From assembly GCF_019097595.1 (NCBI RefSeq), contig NC_080711.1:20794928-20858927 (forward strand): 64,000 bases of DNA. Direction: 5' to 3'. The notes under the pieces are model-generated. The model saw only the letters and a program-made list of their open reading frames with translations. It was not told the origin of the DNA and made no database searches. Positions 10,613-20,813 of this stretch are shown here, one piece after another. This DNA is from Hemibagrus wyckioides (lineage: Eukaryota > Chordata > Actinopteri > Siluriformes > Bagridae). The position numbers and the translations under genes are program-made. How positions within the stretch are numbered: position 1 is the stretch's first letter; each line of letters opens with the position of its first letter.

Positions 10613-11049
10613 ATGTTCTCTACATCTCTACTGCTCCTGCTGGCAGCTGCTTCTTGTGAGTGCTTTATCAAATTCATTCATTTACTAGATGAAGAATAAA
10701 GGTGCAGCAGATATTGTGTGAGATATCACCATGTGTTTTCCTCCACAGATGTACATGGTGAGGAACTGACTCAGCCTGCTTCCATGACAGTCCAGCCAGG
10801 CCAGAGTCTCTCCATCCACTGCAAGGTTTCATATTCAGTTACAAGCTATCATACAGCTTGGATCCGACAACCTGCAGGAAAAGCTCTGGAGTGGATTGGA
10901 TACATCGATAGTGATGGGGATACAGCTTACAGTGACAAACTGAAAAATAAGTTCAGCATCTCCAGAGACACTTCTACTAACACAATAACAATTGGAGGAC
11001 AGAACATGCAGACTGAAGACACAGCTGTGTATTACTGCGCTCGACGACA
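10613..11049 (+). CDS. IGHV segment, family D, apparently functional
   Basis: Leader 10613-10655 (MFSTSLLLLLAAAS) splices at CTT/GTGAGT to the V exon 10749-11049 after TCCACAG. FR1 carries SLSIHCKVS, CDR1 is a short YSVTSYH, FR2 is [17 protein letters not shown]2 is around IDSDGDT, and FR3 ends [12 protein letters not shown]. Both Cys and Trp are present, no stop, strong RSS. The sister copy at 54.6 kb differs mainly in CDR2 and at the 3' end, as expected for recently duplicated V segments. Encodes a heavy-chain variable domain after VDJ joining. Confidence 0.93.
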
Positions 11050-11088
11050 CACAGTGAGACAGAATAGTGGATTCCTCTTACAAAAACC
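11050..11088 (+). other. 23-RSS of the 10.7 kb V segment
   Basis: CACAGTG at 11050-11056, 23 bp spacer, consensus nonamer ACAAAAACC at 11080-11088. Confidence 0.92.
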
Positions 11089-12050
11089 TTATGAGACATG
11101 TTACACACATCCTCTCAATGCAACTAATAAATCATCTCAGTCACACTTTCACTTTCTTTCACTGGAATGAAGCTGTAATCATTTTCAGCATTTTAAAACA
11201 GTCACACAAAGTAATTTTCAAATAAAAAAAGAAAACATTATTGAAAGAGTGTTCATTCTGAACCTTTATTAATTCTTTATTTTACATTTTTAACCAACAG
11301 TTGAATCAGTGTTTACTGAGTGGATTCAGGAATAATACAGCATGTTTCCAGCAGTGTGTTGTGTTTAACACACAGTCTGTTCTCACAGTGTGAGGTGCAA
11401 TAATTGAAACAACTGAAGGAGGCAGCAGAGTTTAACAAATAAAGTGAAAAAAGTGAATCCACAAACTGCATTCTGTATGAGACTCATTCACTATCACTCA
11501 TTATCAGACACGTATTGATTTTTCATAATTTAGGATGATTTGTGCTACATATTACCATATTTACACCAGATATGAAGCATTTTATGAAAACAAAATAAAA
11601 AAATACATTCTATCCTTCTTCGTCCCTCAGTCATTATCATGATGATGTGAAACCTCTGCTAGATTTGAGCTTTACAGATTAATTGATTAAGTGAATGCTT
11701 TAATTTCTTTTGCAAGTTTAAAATGTTAACATTTCATATTATGGGTTTATGTGAAACATTGAAGACTAAAACATTTTAGAGAACTCCTCTCAATGTCTAC
11801 TGGGTAAAGGGTTTTCCTCCATGTGGTTTATTTGAAACGGATAAGTGAAAAAAGAGAAGCAGATACTTAAAATTATTCCATCATTCACAAAGATTTAATA
11901 ACAGACAAGTTGTTGGCATGAGCTCCTGACTAAATGAATCAGTGATGATTTGTGACCTGAATTATTTCTTTAATTAATTTCAGTTTATTTTAAACACACA
12001 GAAGAAAAAATGACAGTTTCTGAACAAAACAGAATGTTCTTCTGGGTGTT
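11089..12050. other. 3' flank of family D, duplicated at about 55023-55780
   Basis: AT-rich noncoding DNA. The first 700 bp match the flank of the 54.6 kb segment (for example CAGCATGTTTCCAGCAGTGTG). No gene seen. Confidence 0.65.
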
Positions 12051-12059
12051 ACAGTTTAG

Positions 12060-12300
12060 AGGTTGAAAGTCATTTATATACTAAATTTAAGTTGCTTATT
12101 CAGTTTTAATTAAATATAAAGTAACTTAAGCACCAAAGAACATTTTTCACTGTGGTTATAAAAACATGTAGAAGACCAGCAAAACAATAGGTAAATGAAT
12201 ATGCAAAATGTTCACCTTACAGCTACATATAGAGAAATATCAGCCACCGTCACAACTACATTTTACACAGTAACTAATCCCCACATTATCATAAACTCAG
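12060..12300 (+). pseudogene. Promoter relic of a family H V segment
   Basis: The stretch GGTAAATGAATATGCAAAATG ... AGAGAAATATCAGCCACCGTC matches the promoter of the 37.5 kb family H segment (37340-37410). Homology stops at about 12250 and continues as AACTACATTTTACACAGTAAC, which resembles V 3' flanks. The leader and V exon are deleted, leaving promoter and 3' flank joined. Confidence 0.6.
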
Positions 12301-12511
12301 CTTAAACAACTAGATCAGCATTTATCAAAAAATAATACAAGTGTTTACTTAGTTGATATTTAGTAATAATTTTTTTTTTCTTCATTTATTATTTCAAATG
12401 TTATCTCAAATAAATGGTAATAATTAAAATTACAAATTAGATTTTAACTCTTTTCTTAGTGTATTAGATGTAAACTGTTTCAATATTTATAATGTTATTA
12501 GAAGATAATTT

Positions 12512-13690
12512 TTCAATTCAATTTATTTGCATAGCGCTTTTTACAATGAACATTGTCTCAAAGCAGCTTTACAAAAATAGAGAAACAGAAAGGAGAAAAA
12601 AAAGAAATATTAAATTAAATTATTAAACTATTTTATCCCTATTTATCCCTAATAAGCAAGCCTGAGGTGACAATGGCAAGGAAAAACTCCCTGTGATGAA
12701 ATGAGGAAGAAACCTTGAGAGGAACCAGACTCAGAAGGGAACCCATCCTCATTTGGGTGACACTGGACAGTAAATAATGTAAGTGTAAATAATGTCCTAT
12801 CTACAACAGTAACCATGGGCCTATGAGGAACTATTAAGTCAGTGTAGTTTCTGAGTTCATTATAGACACTAATTCCTTGCTATCAGAAGGTGACAGATGA
12901 AACGGGAGATCTGTGATGGTGTTAAAGTCCCCAAATGGCTCTGTCCACGGCTGTCTCCTGGGTCACAGGCTGTCCACACAGATCCATCCACAGCATCAGT
13001 GGGCACTACTGGAACATCCAGACAGTAAGGCATTACAATAATCCAACCTAACAAAAGCATGAACTAGTTTTTCTGCATCATGAAGTGACAACATATTTCT
13101 TATCTTAGCAATATTTCTAAGATGAAAGAAGGCTACCCTAGTGATATTATCTACATGAGCTTCAAACGAAAGACCAGAGTCAATAATCACACCAAGATCT
13201 TTTACTGCTGGACATGAAACAGAAAGACCATCCACTGTTACTCTGCAATCAGAAAGCTTACTTCTAGCTGCATGTGGTCCAAGTAAATGACCTCTGTCTT
13301 GTCAGATTTAAGCAGGAGGAAGTTAGTAAGCATCCACTGTCTAATGTCTTTTACACATTCTTCAATCTTAATGAGCTGGTGTCTCTCATCTGACTTAGCT
13401 GAAACATATAGCTATGTGTCTTCGGCATAACAGTGGAAGCTAATACCATGTTTACGAATAATTGCACCAAGGGGTGGCATATATAAGGACAGAAGCAGTG
13501 GGCCTAAGACAGAACCTTGTGGAACACAGAACATAACCTTGGTATGCATAGAGAAGTCACCAATTAGATCTACAAACTGATAACGGTCAGTCAATTAAGA
13601 CCTGAGAGGGCTGTTCCTTTAACACCAACATGTTCTACCTTATCAAGTAGAATAGTGTGGTCAGTGGTGTCAAAAGCATTTGTTGATATG
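12512..13690 (-). mobile_element. Antisense LINE fragment (L2/CR1-like reverse transcriptase and 3' end)
   Basis: On the minus strand, broken frames encode DHTILLDK (near 13650), a [11 protein letters not shown] motif and FHCYAEDT (13412-13594; the YADD core mutated to YAED), then KDLGVIIDSGLSFEAHVDN and LDYCNALLSG (12996-13235). These are typical of the reverse transcriptase of L2/CR1-type elements. The 12512-12780 part is the common fish LINE 3' tail (AGCGCTTTTTACAATGAAC, AAGGAAAAACTCCCTG). 5'-truncated and inactive. Clade assignment is from memory of motifs. Confidence 0.75.
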
Positions 13691-14079
13691 AGGACGTTTT
13701 CTGTAAAGAGATGTTTATATCGAGTTGTTGGAAGAAGTCTCCAGTATCAGGGTCAGGGTTAAAGCTGTGACTTTATTTTCAGTATGGGTAAGTCTTCAAG
13801 ACAGAGGAGTTTTACTCAGTAGCAGGACAAGTGGTGAGGGAAGGACTGTTTCTAGCTGAAATAATGTTTGAAATAACAAGAAATAACTTCATTGCTGATT
13901 ATTTCTCTATAACAAAACCTCCCCAGTGTTTTATTCCTTACTTACTGGCACTGAGTTTCTCCACTTGTGTTTGTTTATGTAAAGCTCCAAGTAAGTAACA
14001 GCAATTTATTATTAATACAAGACAATGAGAAGGCAGTCTGAGTGAATAAACCATTCAAATTACAATTTTCACATTCAAA

Positions 14080-14896
14080 CTTTTTTTTTGTCACACTCAT
14101 AATCATATACAATACAACATGTAGTGAAATGCTTTTTAGGACTGTCCTTAAAAATTAATTAACACTAATATAACTATCACTAGAGTAAAACAATAAAGAT
14201 AATACAAATGAGATACAATAAAATAAAATAGAAAATATAGGGCATATAGGGAATATAGAGGGGAACTATGGTGGAAAAGTAAAGAAAAGTACAGAAATAT
14301 CTGAATACAGTGATTGGATTTGTATAAGATACAGTGATGTGGTATGAATGGAATGATGAATATAAATATAGAATGTTGTATTTATTGGTAAAGCGCACGT
14401 AGTGCAATTTTACTATTGTGCAATTGTGCTTTAGTCCAGCTGAGGTAGTGGATGTTATGGCATAAGTCTAGAAAAGTCCAGGCTCTAGGTGTTCTCCTGG
14501 TTGAGGGCCTGAATGACCTGCAGGATGAAGCTGTGGAAGTGTTTCCCTGAACTCATGAGAGAAAAGAGACCATTGTTGGGATGGCTGAGGTCTTTCACTA
14601 TCTTCCTGCCCTTGGTCCAGCACCACTTGCTGTAGACTCCAAGTGAGGGAGCTCAGTGTACACTCAGCTGATTGCACCACCCTCTGTAGAGATGTCAGGT
14701 TCTGGGTGATGTGAACACCTAGGAACCAGAAACTGTCCACTCTCTCCACTTGGCTCCCGTTGATCATAAGTGACTCAGGCACTCAGGACTAGTAGTCCTC
14801 TATCAATTTCTTTGTCTTGCTGATGTTCAGGAGATTGTTCTCCTGATTTTTAATCTCCTCTAGATAAACCCTCTTACTGTTGTAATCTACCACACA
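14080..14896 (-). mobile_element. Antisense LINE fragment (Rex1-like 3' region)
   Basis: The minus strand carries FWFLGVHITQNLT and LQRVVQSAE (14468-14782) followed by a tail ending near a T-run at 14080. This fits the end of a non-LTR reverse transcriptase ORF with frameshifts. It resembles the larger element at 43.8-45.3 kb in its LGVH and LQR(I/V)V motifs. Confidence 0.65.
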
Positions 14897-15148
14897 ATGA
14901 TTCCTATGAATTTATAGGATATATAAATTAAATAGCTACATTTAGTAAAACAGGTTCTTGAACGTTTCCTAAGGTGTTCATTAGATATGTAAGGCATCTT
15001 CAAAAATTATTTGACTTGTGTTCCATTTCTGATAGAGAAACATTCTGTTGTAGGGATTTATAAAGTTACCTTATCATTCAGATAGCTATACAGTGAGCAG
15101 CATGTGGTTGTGGATTGAACACCTCCATAGTGGTCATGGACACTCCCT

Positions 15149-15171
15149 ATTCAAATAGAGTCGTGTATAAA
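15149..15171 (+). promoter_or_regulatory. Variant octamer and TATA box, family E (15.3 kb)
   Basis: ATTCAAAT at 15149-15156 (one mismatch to the octamer) and TATAAA at 15166-15171. The same pair is conserved before the E segments at 40.85 and 57.3 kb. Confidence 0.7.
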
Positions 15172-15265
15172 CAGCATGTTCTTGGCTGCTCTAGTTTCCA
15201 GTGAGCTCTGTGATAGATAACACTCCATACACTTTAAATCTGGGTGAAGCAGAACTCAGAGAAGG

Positions 15266-15690
15266 ATGATTTTAGGACAGTGTATTTTATTACTACTCAT
15301 TTCATGTAAGTTTTTTTATGTAAGATAATTACTAGAATTATAATCATTATAAGATACCATTACCTAGTTCTACTCTTCTCTTCTAGATTCTTATGGACAG
15401 TTCCTGATCTCTGCTTCTGTGGTGAAGAGACCTGGAGAGTCGGTCACTCTGTCCTGTACTGTCTCTGGATTCTCAGTGGGAAGCAACTACATGAACTGGA
15501 TCTATCAGAAACCAGGACAAGGACTGGAGTGGATTGTCAATGTATTGACAATGGCACTATGGCACTATATTCACTCTGTCACTGCAGGGCCAGTTCTCCA
15601 TCACTAAAGACACCATTAAAAACATGCTGTACCTAGATGTGAAGAGTCTGAAAGCTGAAGACACGGCAGTTTATTACTGTGCACGAGACT
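15266..15690 (+). pseudogene. IGHV pseudogene, family E, frameshift in CDR2
   Basis: Leader 15266-15305 ([13 protein letters not shown]) and V exon from 15387. FR1 ([18 protein letters not shown]) and FR2 ([14 protein letters not shown]) are intact except Arg to Tyr in WIRQ. CDR2 contains extra sequence (TCAATGTATTGACAATGG region, 15537-15570) that shifts the frame and leads to a stop at 15605-15607. FR3 homology ([14 protein letters not shown]) resumes in another frame with a good signal. Intact relatives are at 41.1 and 57.5 kb. Confidence 0.92.
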
Positions 15691-15728
15691 CACACTGACA
15701 CAACAGACTCCAGAGCTGTACAAAAACT
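15691..15728 (+). other. RSS of the 15.4 kb pseudogene (22 bp spacer)
   Basis: CACACTG, 22 bp, ACAAAAACT at 15720-15728. The fifth heptamer base differs from consensus; all three E copies share it. Confidence 0.8.
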
Positions 15729-16240
15729 TACACAAGGACGTCCTCATGAGCTGTAAATATTCCCTCAGCAGGAAGCTGCAGAGACATTTATTATAAAGAA
15801 CAACATCTATTTACACTCAGCTTTGAGATCTTCTTCTTTATTCCAATCTCTTCTAGTAGTTATTAATATTAATAATAATTCCCATGTTATTTATCACATT
15901 TACATTATAATGTCTTGGCAAATCAGCTCCAGGACAATGATTCTGATGACTAGTTGTCTATATACTGTACTATTCATGCTTTTATTCTTCCTATTTCTTA
16001 TGCCCAGCTGCAAGAACACTACAGGTCAATAGTTAATTCCTGAATTTGGAAACACAGAGTCTATTCAGCAGCACAGAATGAGAGATCATTGAGATCTCTG
16101 ATGAGAGATCAAACGAAATGTACTTGTCAGGATCTCTACTACAAACGCCTGAATATAAAAATCACCTTTAGGGGGCAGCAGCACACTTGTTTTCACGAAG
16201 GATTCATGAAACTATGAAATCTAATAGATTAAGTTTTTTT

Positions 16241-16268
16241 ATGCAAATTTGTCCTGTATTATAAAAAA
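16241..16268 (+). promoter_or_regulatory. Octamer and TATA box, family A (16.4 kb)
   Basis: Perfect ATGCAAAT at 16241-16248, then TTATAAAA into an A-run near 16260. Confidence 0.8.
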
Positions 16269-16329
16269 AAAAAAAATCAGCCTCTTGCTCACCAGAAGTT
16301 TGTGTCACACGACTGAATCAAAGAGGTTG

Positions 16330-16790
16330 ATGATGGGGCAGAGGGTCACTCACTACTACATCTTTGTTATAATGATAACCAAAGGTACCTGAGACTACTT
16401 TACTTTATATTTCTACCCTCAGAATATCTTGTCTGTGTTCGTGATCATCTTGGATTGTTATGTTTTATCTGCTAGGTGTCAGCAGTGATTAGATCAGACT
16501 GGACCAGTCTCCTGCTGTGGTAAAGAGACCTGGAGAAACTGTGAAGATCTCTTGTAAGATACACAGCTTTGATATGACTGAGTACTACATGCAACCAGGG
16601 AAAGCTCTGGAATGGCTTGGCCAGATGGATGCTGGCAAAAATCAACCAATATATACAGAGACTGTGAAGAACCAGCTCACCTTTACAAAAGATGTCTCAG
16701 CAAGTCTTGACCTCTAAGTACAACACAGTACTTAGAGGTCAAGACTCTGAGGACAGAGGACACTGCAGTTTATTACTGCGCTCGAGAAGC
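16330..16790 (+). pseudogene. IGHV pseudogene, family A, several lesions
   Basis: Leader 16330-16384 and V exon 16476-16790. Three independent breaks: a TAG at 16490-16492 where intact copies have GAG (SSDEIR); a 15 bp in-frame loss after EYYM that removes the HWIRQK region including the FR2 Trp; and in FR3 a small insertion making a 19-bp inverted repeat (16703-16746) that introduces a stop. The 3' end (TVYYC-type ACTGCAGTTTATTACTGCGC) and signal are still good. Clearly nonfunctional. Confidence 0.95.
16703..16746. repeat. Perfect 19-bp inverted repeat inside FR3
   Basis: Left arm 16703-16721 is the exact reverse complement of right arm 16728-16746, with loop AACACA. The right arm is the ancestral FR3 sequence; the left arm is an extra inverted copy. 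Intact family members have only GCAAG(C/T)ACACAGTACTTAG at this point. Confidence 0.93.
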
Positions 16791-16829
16791 CACAGTGACT
16801 GGATCTAAGGAAGCAGCTGTACTAAAACC
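16791..16829 (+). other. 23-RSS of the 16.5 kb pseudogene
   Basis: CACAGTG, 23 bp spacer, ACTAAAACC at 16821-16829. Confidence 0.85.
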
Positions 16830-17339
16830 AGACACACATTTTCACACAGTGTTTATTTTGAACAAGTCACATGTACTGTTATCATTTATCTATTATGTTC
16901 TGTGGTTATTGAAAAGCTCAATTAGATTTTGTTTACAATTGATTATATTACAATCCAGAAATAAATAAATGTGTATTAAACAGTTTAATGTTTTCTTGAA
17001 ATGTTGAAAATCTTACCCACCATTCAGACTCTCTAAAGACCAAGTGATGCCATTTCTGATCACCCATTATATCTGTACTTTTATACTGGCAGTTTGGCTT
17101 TAACAGCATCAACAATGTTCATTTTCTGGTTCTCTACATGACTCTAAATAAATTGCAGTTAAATTTCTCTGTCTGCATCTGCAGGTTTTATGTGTTCAGG
17201 AGTCCACAAGAGAACAAATGTCATTTCAGGAACACTGAGTGTACAGTTGTACAATTTACAGAAGACAAGTCACCTGTTTGATTCCTGATTCAATTTCTTG
17301 AAGAAGATCATTTTAAACTTTTGAATAAGAAAGAAGAAG

Positions 17340-17725
17340 AAGTATAGAGAATAGTTTCACTGTTGAGTTGTTGATAGATATTAGATTTCAGCTTTGCCTT
17401 CTGCTCACTAGAGATTACAATTCTTCTTCAGAATTTAAAAACACCTGATCTAGAATCTTCTCAGCTATTTCTCTCTGGATTCATCAGTTAAAGCCTCTAG
17501 AGTGCAGACTATACCAGAATGAACATCATGTTCTATTGAACGGTTTGATTATAATGTTAAATGTAGTTCATGCTGTTCAGAAAACACTGCAGTATTTCAC
17601 CATGTCAGAGTCAAATTTGACATGAGAATCATTTCTGTGTTAATGTAATTCTCTAGAGTGCAGCTTACACATGACTGATAATGACATAAAGGATTGTTTA
17701 TCTAATTATTATTATTTTCATGTAT
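17340..17725. repeat. Shared upstream block, copy 3 (upstream of a family B segment)
   Basis: Same conserved noncoding core as at 3550 and 9900. Downstream of it, the roughly 180 bp that hold the octamer in the 4.2 and 61.7 kb copies are missing. Confidence 0.8.
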
Positions 17726-17807
17726 TACGGCAGAGATTCAGATGAATTTGAGGGAACTGGAAATAGATCAGTTTTCAACTGCTCATTAGTCTTCCTTCAA
17801 CACAAAC

Positions 17808-18248
17808 ATGTTAGCTTCAGCTCCACTGCTGCTGCTGGCTCTCGCCCCCTGTGAGTGTTTGGATTCAAGCTTTATTATTTCATCTGATCCTTTCAGTTGG
17901 ACATGTCAACCTTTTCTTTTTCTCTTTTCACAGTTCTGTGCTACTGAGCTCATCCAGCCAGACTCACTGCTTATAAAGCCAGGAGACACTTTAACCATCA
18001 CCTGTAAAGTGTCTGGAGCTTCTATTACTGATAGCAGCAGTCACTATGGAACAGCTTGGATTCGACAACCTGCAGGAAAAGCTTTAGAATGGATCAACAC
18101 CATTTATTATAATGGCAGTGTTAATAAGAAAGATTCACTTAAAGACAAGTTTGTGGTTTCTTGAGACACTTCCAGTAACACTGTGACCTTAGGGGGACAG
18201 AACATGCAGACTGAAGACACAGCTGTGTATTACTGCGCTCGTGATCCA
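17808..18248 (+). pseudogene. IGHV pseudogene, family B, broken at four levels
   Basis: Leader 17808-17850 (MLASAPLLLLALAP) and V exon 17934-18248. The promoter octamer region upstream is deleted. Five bases (ATGTG) are missing just after the splice acceptor, so the spliced leader is out of frame with V. FR3 has a TGA at 18162-18164 (VVS then stop). The nonamer is deleted: CACAGTG at 18249-18255 is followed directly by ACACGACAAGCTGC, which lies far downstream in the other B copies. FR1 and FR2 still read [20 protein letters not shown] and [13 protein letters not shown]. Confidence 0.94.
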
Positions 18249-18891
18249 CACAGTGACACGACAAGCTGCAGTGCAATTCACTTCTTAAATTAAATAACAA
18301 ACAACATTTTACCAAGTAACTAATTCCCACATTACAAACACTTACAGTCTAAACACTCAGCTAATTATTTAACAAAAACTAATAAAAAGTTTACTCAGTT
18401 CATTGTTATGAAGAATATGTTGCTGTTTGAAATGAAAAATGTCTGAATGTCCAGTTAACATTCCATCTGTTTCACATGTTTGAAAGCAGTTTTTACTTCA
18501 TATAACTGAGTTCAAATTGATACAATAATTCCTCCAATAATGTTGAGTCAATAAACAACAAGATACAGAGAGAGGTATTAGAAGAACAAAACACGTCCAC
18601 ACATGCTACTGTATCCCAGCACCCTGTCCTTGATTATTTTCATACAACATCATGCCCCATGTGTTTTATTCCTTACTTATTCTGTCACTGAGGTCTTCTG
18701 CTTCTGCTGTATTTTAGATAAAGGTGAAATTATTCTCAATACAGGACTGTTACTGATTTCTGATGCATAGAGAGGACAGCTTTCTCTCGTGTGAACGAAA
18801 CAGCATGAAACACACCCAGAGTCTTACAGGAAGCTTTTTCTCATCTCAGCTGTTCCCCTGTGAATGTTTTTATATCTCTAGTGGGCGTGTC

Positions 18892-18899
18892 ATGCAAAT
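18892..18899 (+). promoter_or_regulatory. Octamer of the 19.1 kb V segment
   Basis: ATGCAAAT in the conserved family C promoter block, about 100 bp before the leader ATG. Confidence 0.85.
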
Positions 18900-19001
18900 G
18901 AAATCCTGCATTTGAACCATTTATACTGAAACATTCAGCCCAACAACATACCAGCAGTTTGTGTTCATTTACAGCAGCAGGAATCATTTTAATTCTTTGA
19001 G

Positions 19002-19460
19002 ATGGGACTAGGCAGTGTTTTGAGTTACTTTTCTTTAGCAATCTTCATTCAATGTTAGTATAATTATTCATTTCATATAGAGCATCATTTTAAGGATTTT
19101 CATATTTGCTTTTTTAACATGAACATAAATGTTTGTATGTTCTTGCAGATTCCTGCAGTCAGACACTGACCGAGTCTGATCCAGTGATCATCAAACCTGA
19201 TCAGTCTCATAAACTGACCTGCACAGCCTCTGGATTAGACATTAGTAGCCATTACCTGGCTTGGATCAGACAGGCGCCTGGAAAAGGACTGGAATGGGTT
19301 GCAAGCATCTACAGTAGTAGTTACATATATTACTCCAGCACTTTTAAGGGCCGCTTCACCATCTCCAGAGACGACAGTAAGAAGCAGGTGTATCTGCAGA
19401 TGAACAGCATGAGGACAGAAGACACTGCAGTTTATTACTGCGCTCGAAGTGGATACTACA
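19002..19460 (+). CDS. IGHV segment, family C, apparently functional
   Basis: Leader 19002-19053 ([17 protein letters not shown]) splices AAT/GTTAGT to the V exon 19149-19460 after TTCTTGCAG. FR1 has [12 protein letters not shown]1 LDISSHY, FR2 [19 protein letters not shown]2 IYSSSYI, FR3 [20 protein letters not shown] and [15 protein letters not shown]. This is a classical VH3-like framework. Octamer and RSS are in place. The germline CDR3 end is a little longer than in the sister copies (SGYYTQ before the stop in read-through). Confidence 0.94.
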
Positions 19461-19498
19461 CACAGTGATACTTCCCCTTAGACATCAGTACAAAAACA
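19461..19498 (+). other. RSS of the 19.1 kb V segment (22 bp spacer)
   Basis: CACAGTG, spacer ATACTTCCCC...CATCAGT of 22 bp, ACAAAAACA at 19490-19498. Confidence 0.9.
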
Positions 19499-19806
19499 CA
19501 TACTTGCTCTAGTCACATGATAAACCCACATTTTCAGATCCAAGGAGGTCAAAGGAACAAAATGGTGTTTGATTTCCCTGTGTGTCTGCAGTCTGTGTAT
19601 ATGAAATCATCTTTTAACATCTCATTAATACGCATTCAGCTTGAGTTACAGTGATACACAGTGATGGATTAAAAAGACATGAGATCTAATGAGTAAAGAG
19701 TAGTGATGAACCTGACAGCATGAAACACACCCAGAGTCTTACAGGAAGCTTTTTCTCATCTCAGCTGTTCCTCTGTGAATGTTTTTATATCTCTAGTGGG
19801 CGTGTC

Positions 19807-19923
19807 ATGCAAATGAAATCCTGCATTTGAACCATTTATGCTGAAACATTCAGCCCAACAACATACCAGCAGTTTGTGTTCATTTACAGCAGCAGGAATC
19901 ATTTTAATTCTCTGAGATGGGAC
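19807..19923 (+). pseudogene. Family C promoter and first codons without a V exon
   Basis: Octamer at 19807-19814 and the usual 100 bp to the leader ATG at 19917 are almost identical to the other family C promoters. Homology ends after ATGGGAC at 19923. No leader remainder, V exon or RSS follows; a short unique stretch and then the 45-bp minisatellite take their place. Confidence 0.85.
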
Positions 19924-20070
19924 CTGACTGACTCACCCCAGTTAAATGATCCGATTCTGCATATTAACTCATGATTCATGAGTCCAAGGTTTTTTTTTAT
20001 GAAACAATACAGAACATTATATATTATACATTAACATTATTGCAGTTCTTAAACATAGCAGAGAAAAAGC

Positions 20071-20593
20071 GGACTCGCAGAGCCGGGTCATAGACTGATT
20101 CAGCTGATTCTCAGTGGACTCGTGGAGCCGGGTCATAGACTGATTCAGCTGATTCTCAGTGGACTCGTGGAGCCGGGTCATAGACTGATTCAGCTGATTC
20201 TCAGTGGACTCGTGGAGCCGGGTCATAGACTGATTCAGCTGATTCTCAGCGGACTCGTGGAGCCGGGTCATAGACTGATTCAGCTGATTCTCAGTGGACT
20301 CGTGGAGCCGGGTCATAGACTGATTCAGCTGATTCTCAGTGCACTCGTGGAGCCAGGTCATAGACTGATTCAGCTGATTCTCAGCGGACTCGTGGAGCCG
20401 GGTCATAGACTGATTCAGCTGATTCTCAGTGGACCCGTGGAGCCGGGTCATAGACTGATTCAGCTGATTCTCAGCGGACTCGTGGAGCCGGGTCATAGAC
20501 TGATTCAGCTGATTCTCAGTGGACCCGTGGAGCCGGGTCATAGACTGATTCAGCTGATTCTCAGTGGACTCGTGGAGCCGGGTCATAGACTGA
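20071..20593. repeat. 45-bp minisatellite, about 11.6 copies
   Basis: Unit GGACTCGTGGAGCCGGGTCA plus TAGACTGATTCAGCTGATTC plus TCAGT. Copies differ at only a few positions (T/C after GGAC, GTGG/GCGG, one GCACTCG). Because 45 is divisible by three, long open frames appear on both strands; I take these as by-products, not genes. The last unit stops at TAGACTGA where the Harbinger element begins. Confidence 0.96.
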
Positions 20594-20813
20594 GGCCTAG
20601 TCCACATGTACATGGGTATTTTTAAAAACAGAGTTTTTCCTCCTTCATTTTTAAAAAAAAATCTTGTCCACATGAAAACGCAAAAACGCAGTCTGAAGCA
20701 CTGTCAAGAGCATGCCAAACCAACAGGTGGCAATATAATCTCAACCGTAAAGCCATGTTGGCCAATCAGAAGCCTGAGAAAAATGTTATTACCGGTTCTG
20801 CTAGGCTAACAAC

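Noticed and set aside
20071..20593. CRISPR-like array
   Set aside because: Repeats are contiguous with no unique spacers, and the genome is vertebrate.
20017..20673. Long open frames of 218 and 167 codons across 20.0-20.7 kb
   Set aside because: They are produced by the 45-bp repeat unit, which has no stop in several frames; no start context, splice sites or recognisable protein.
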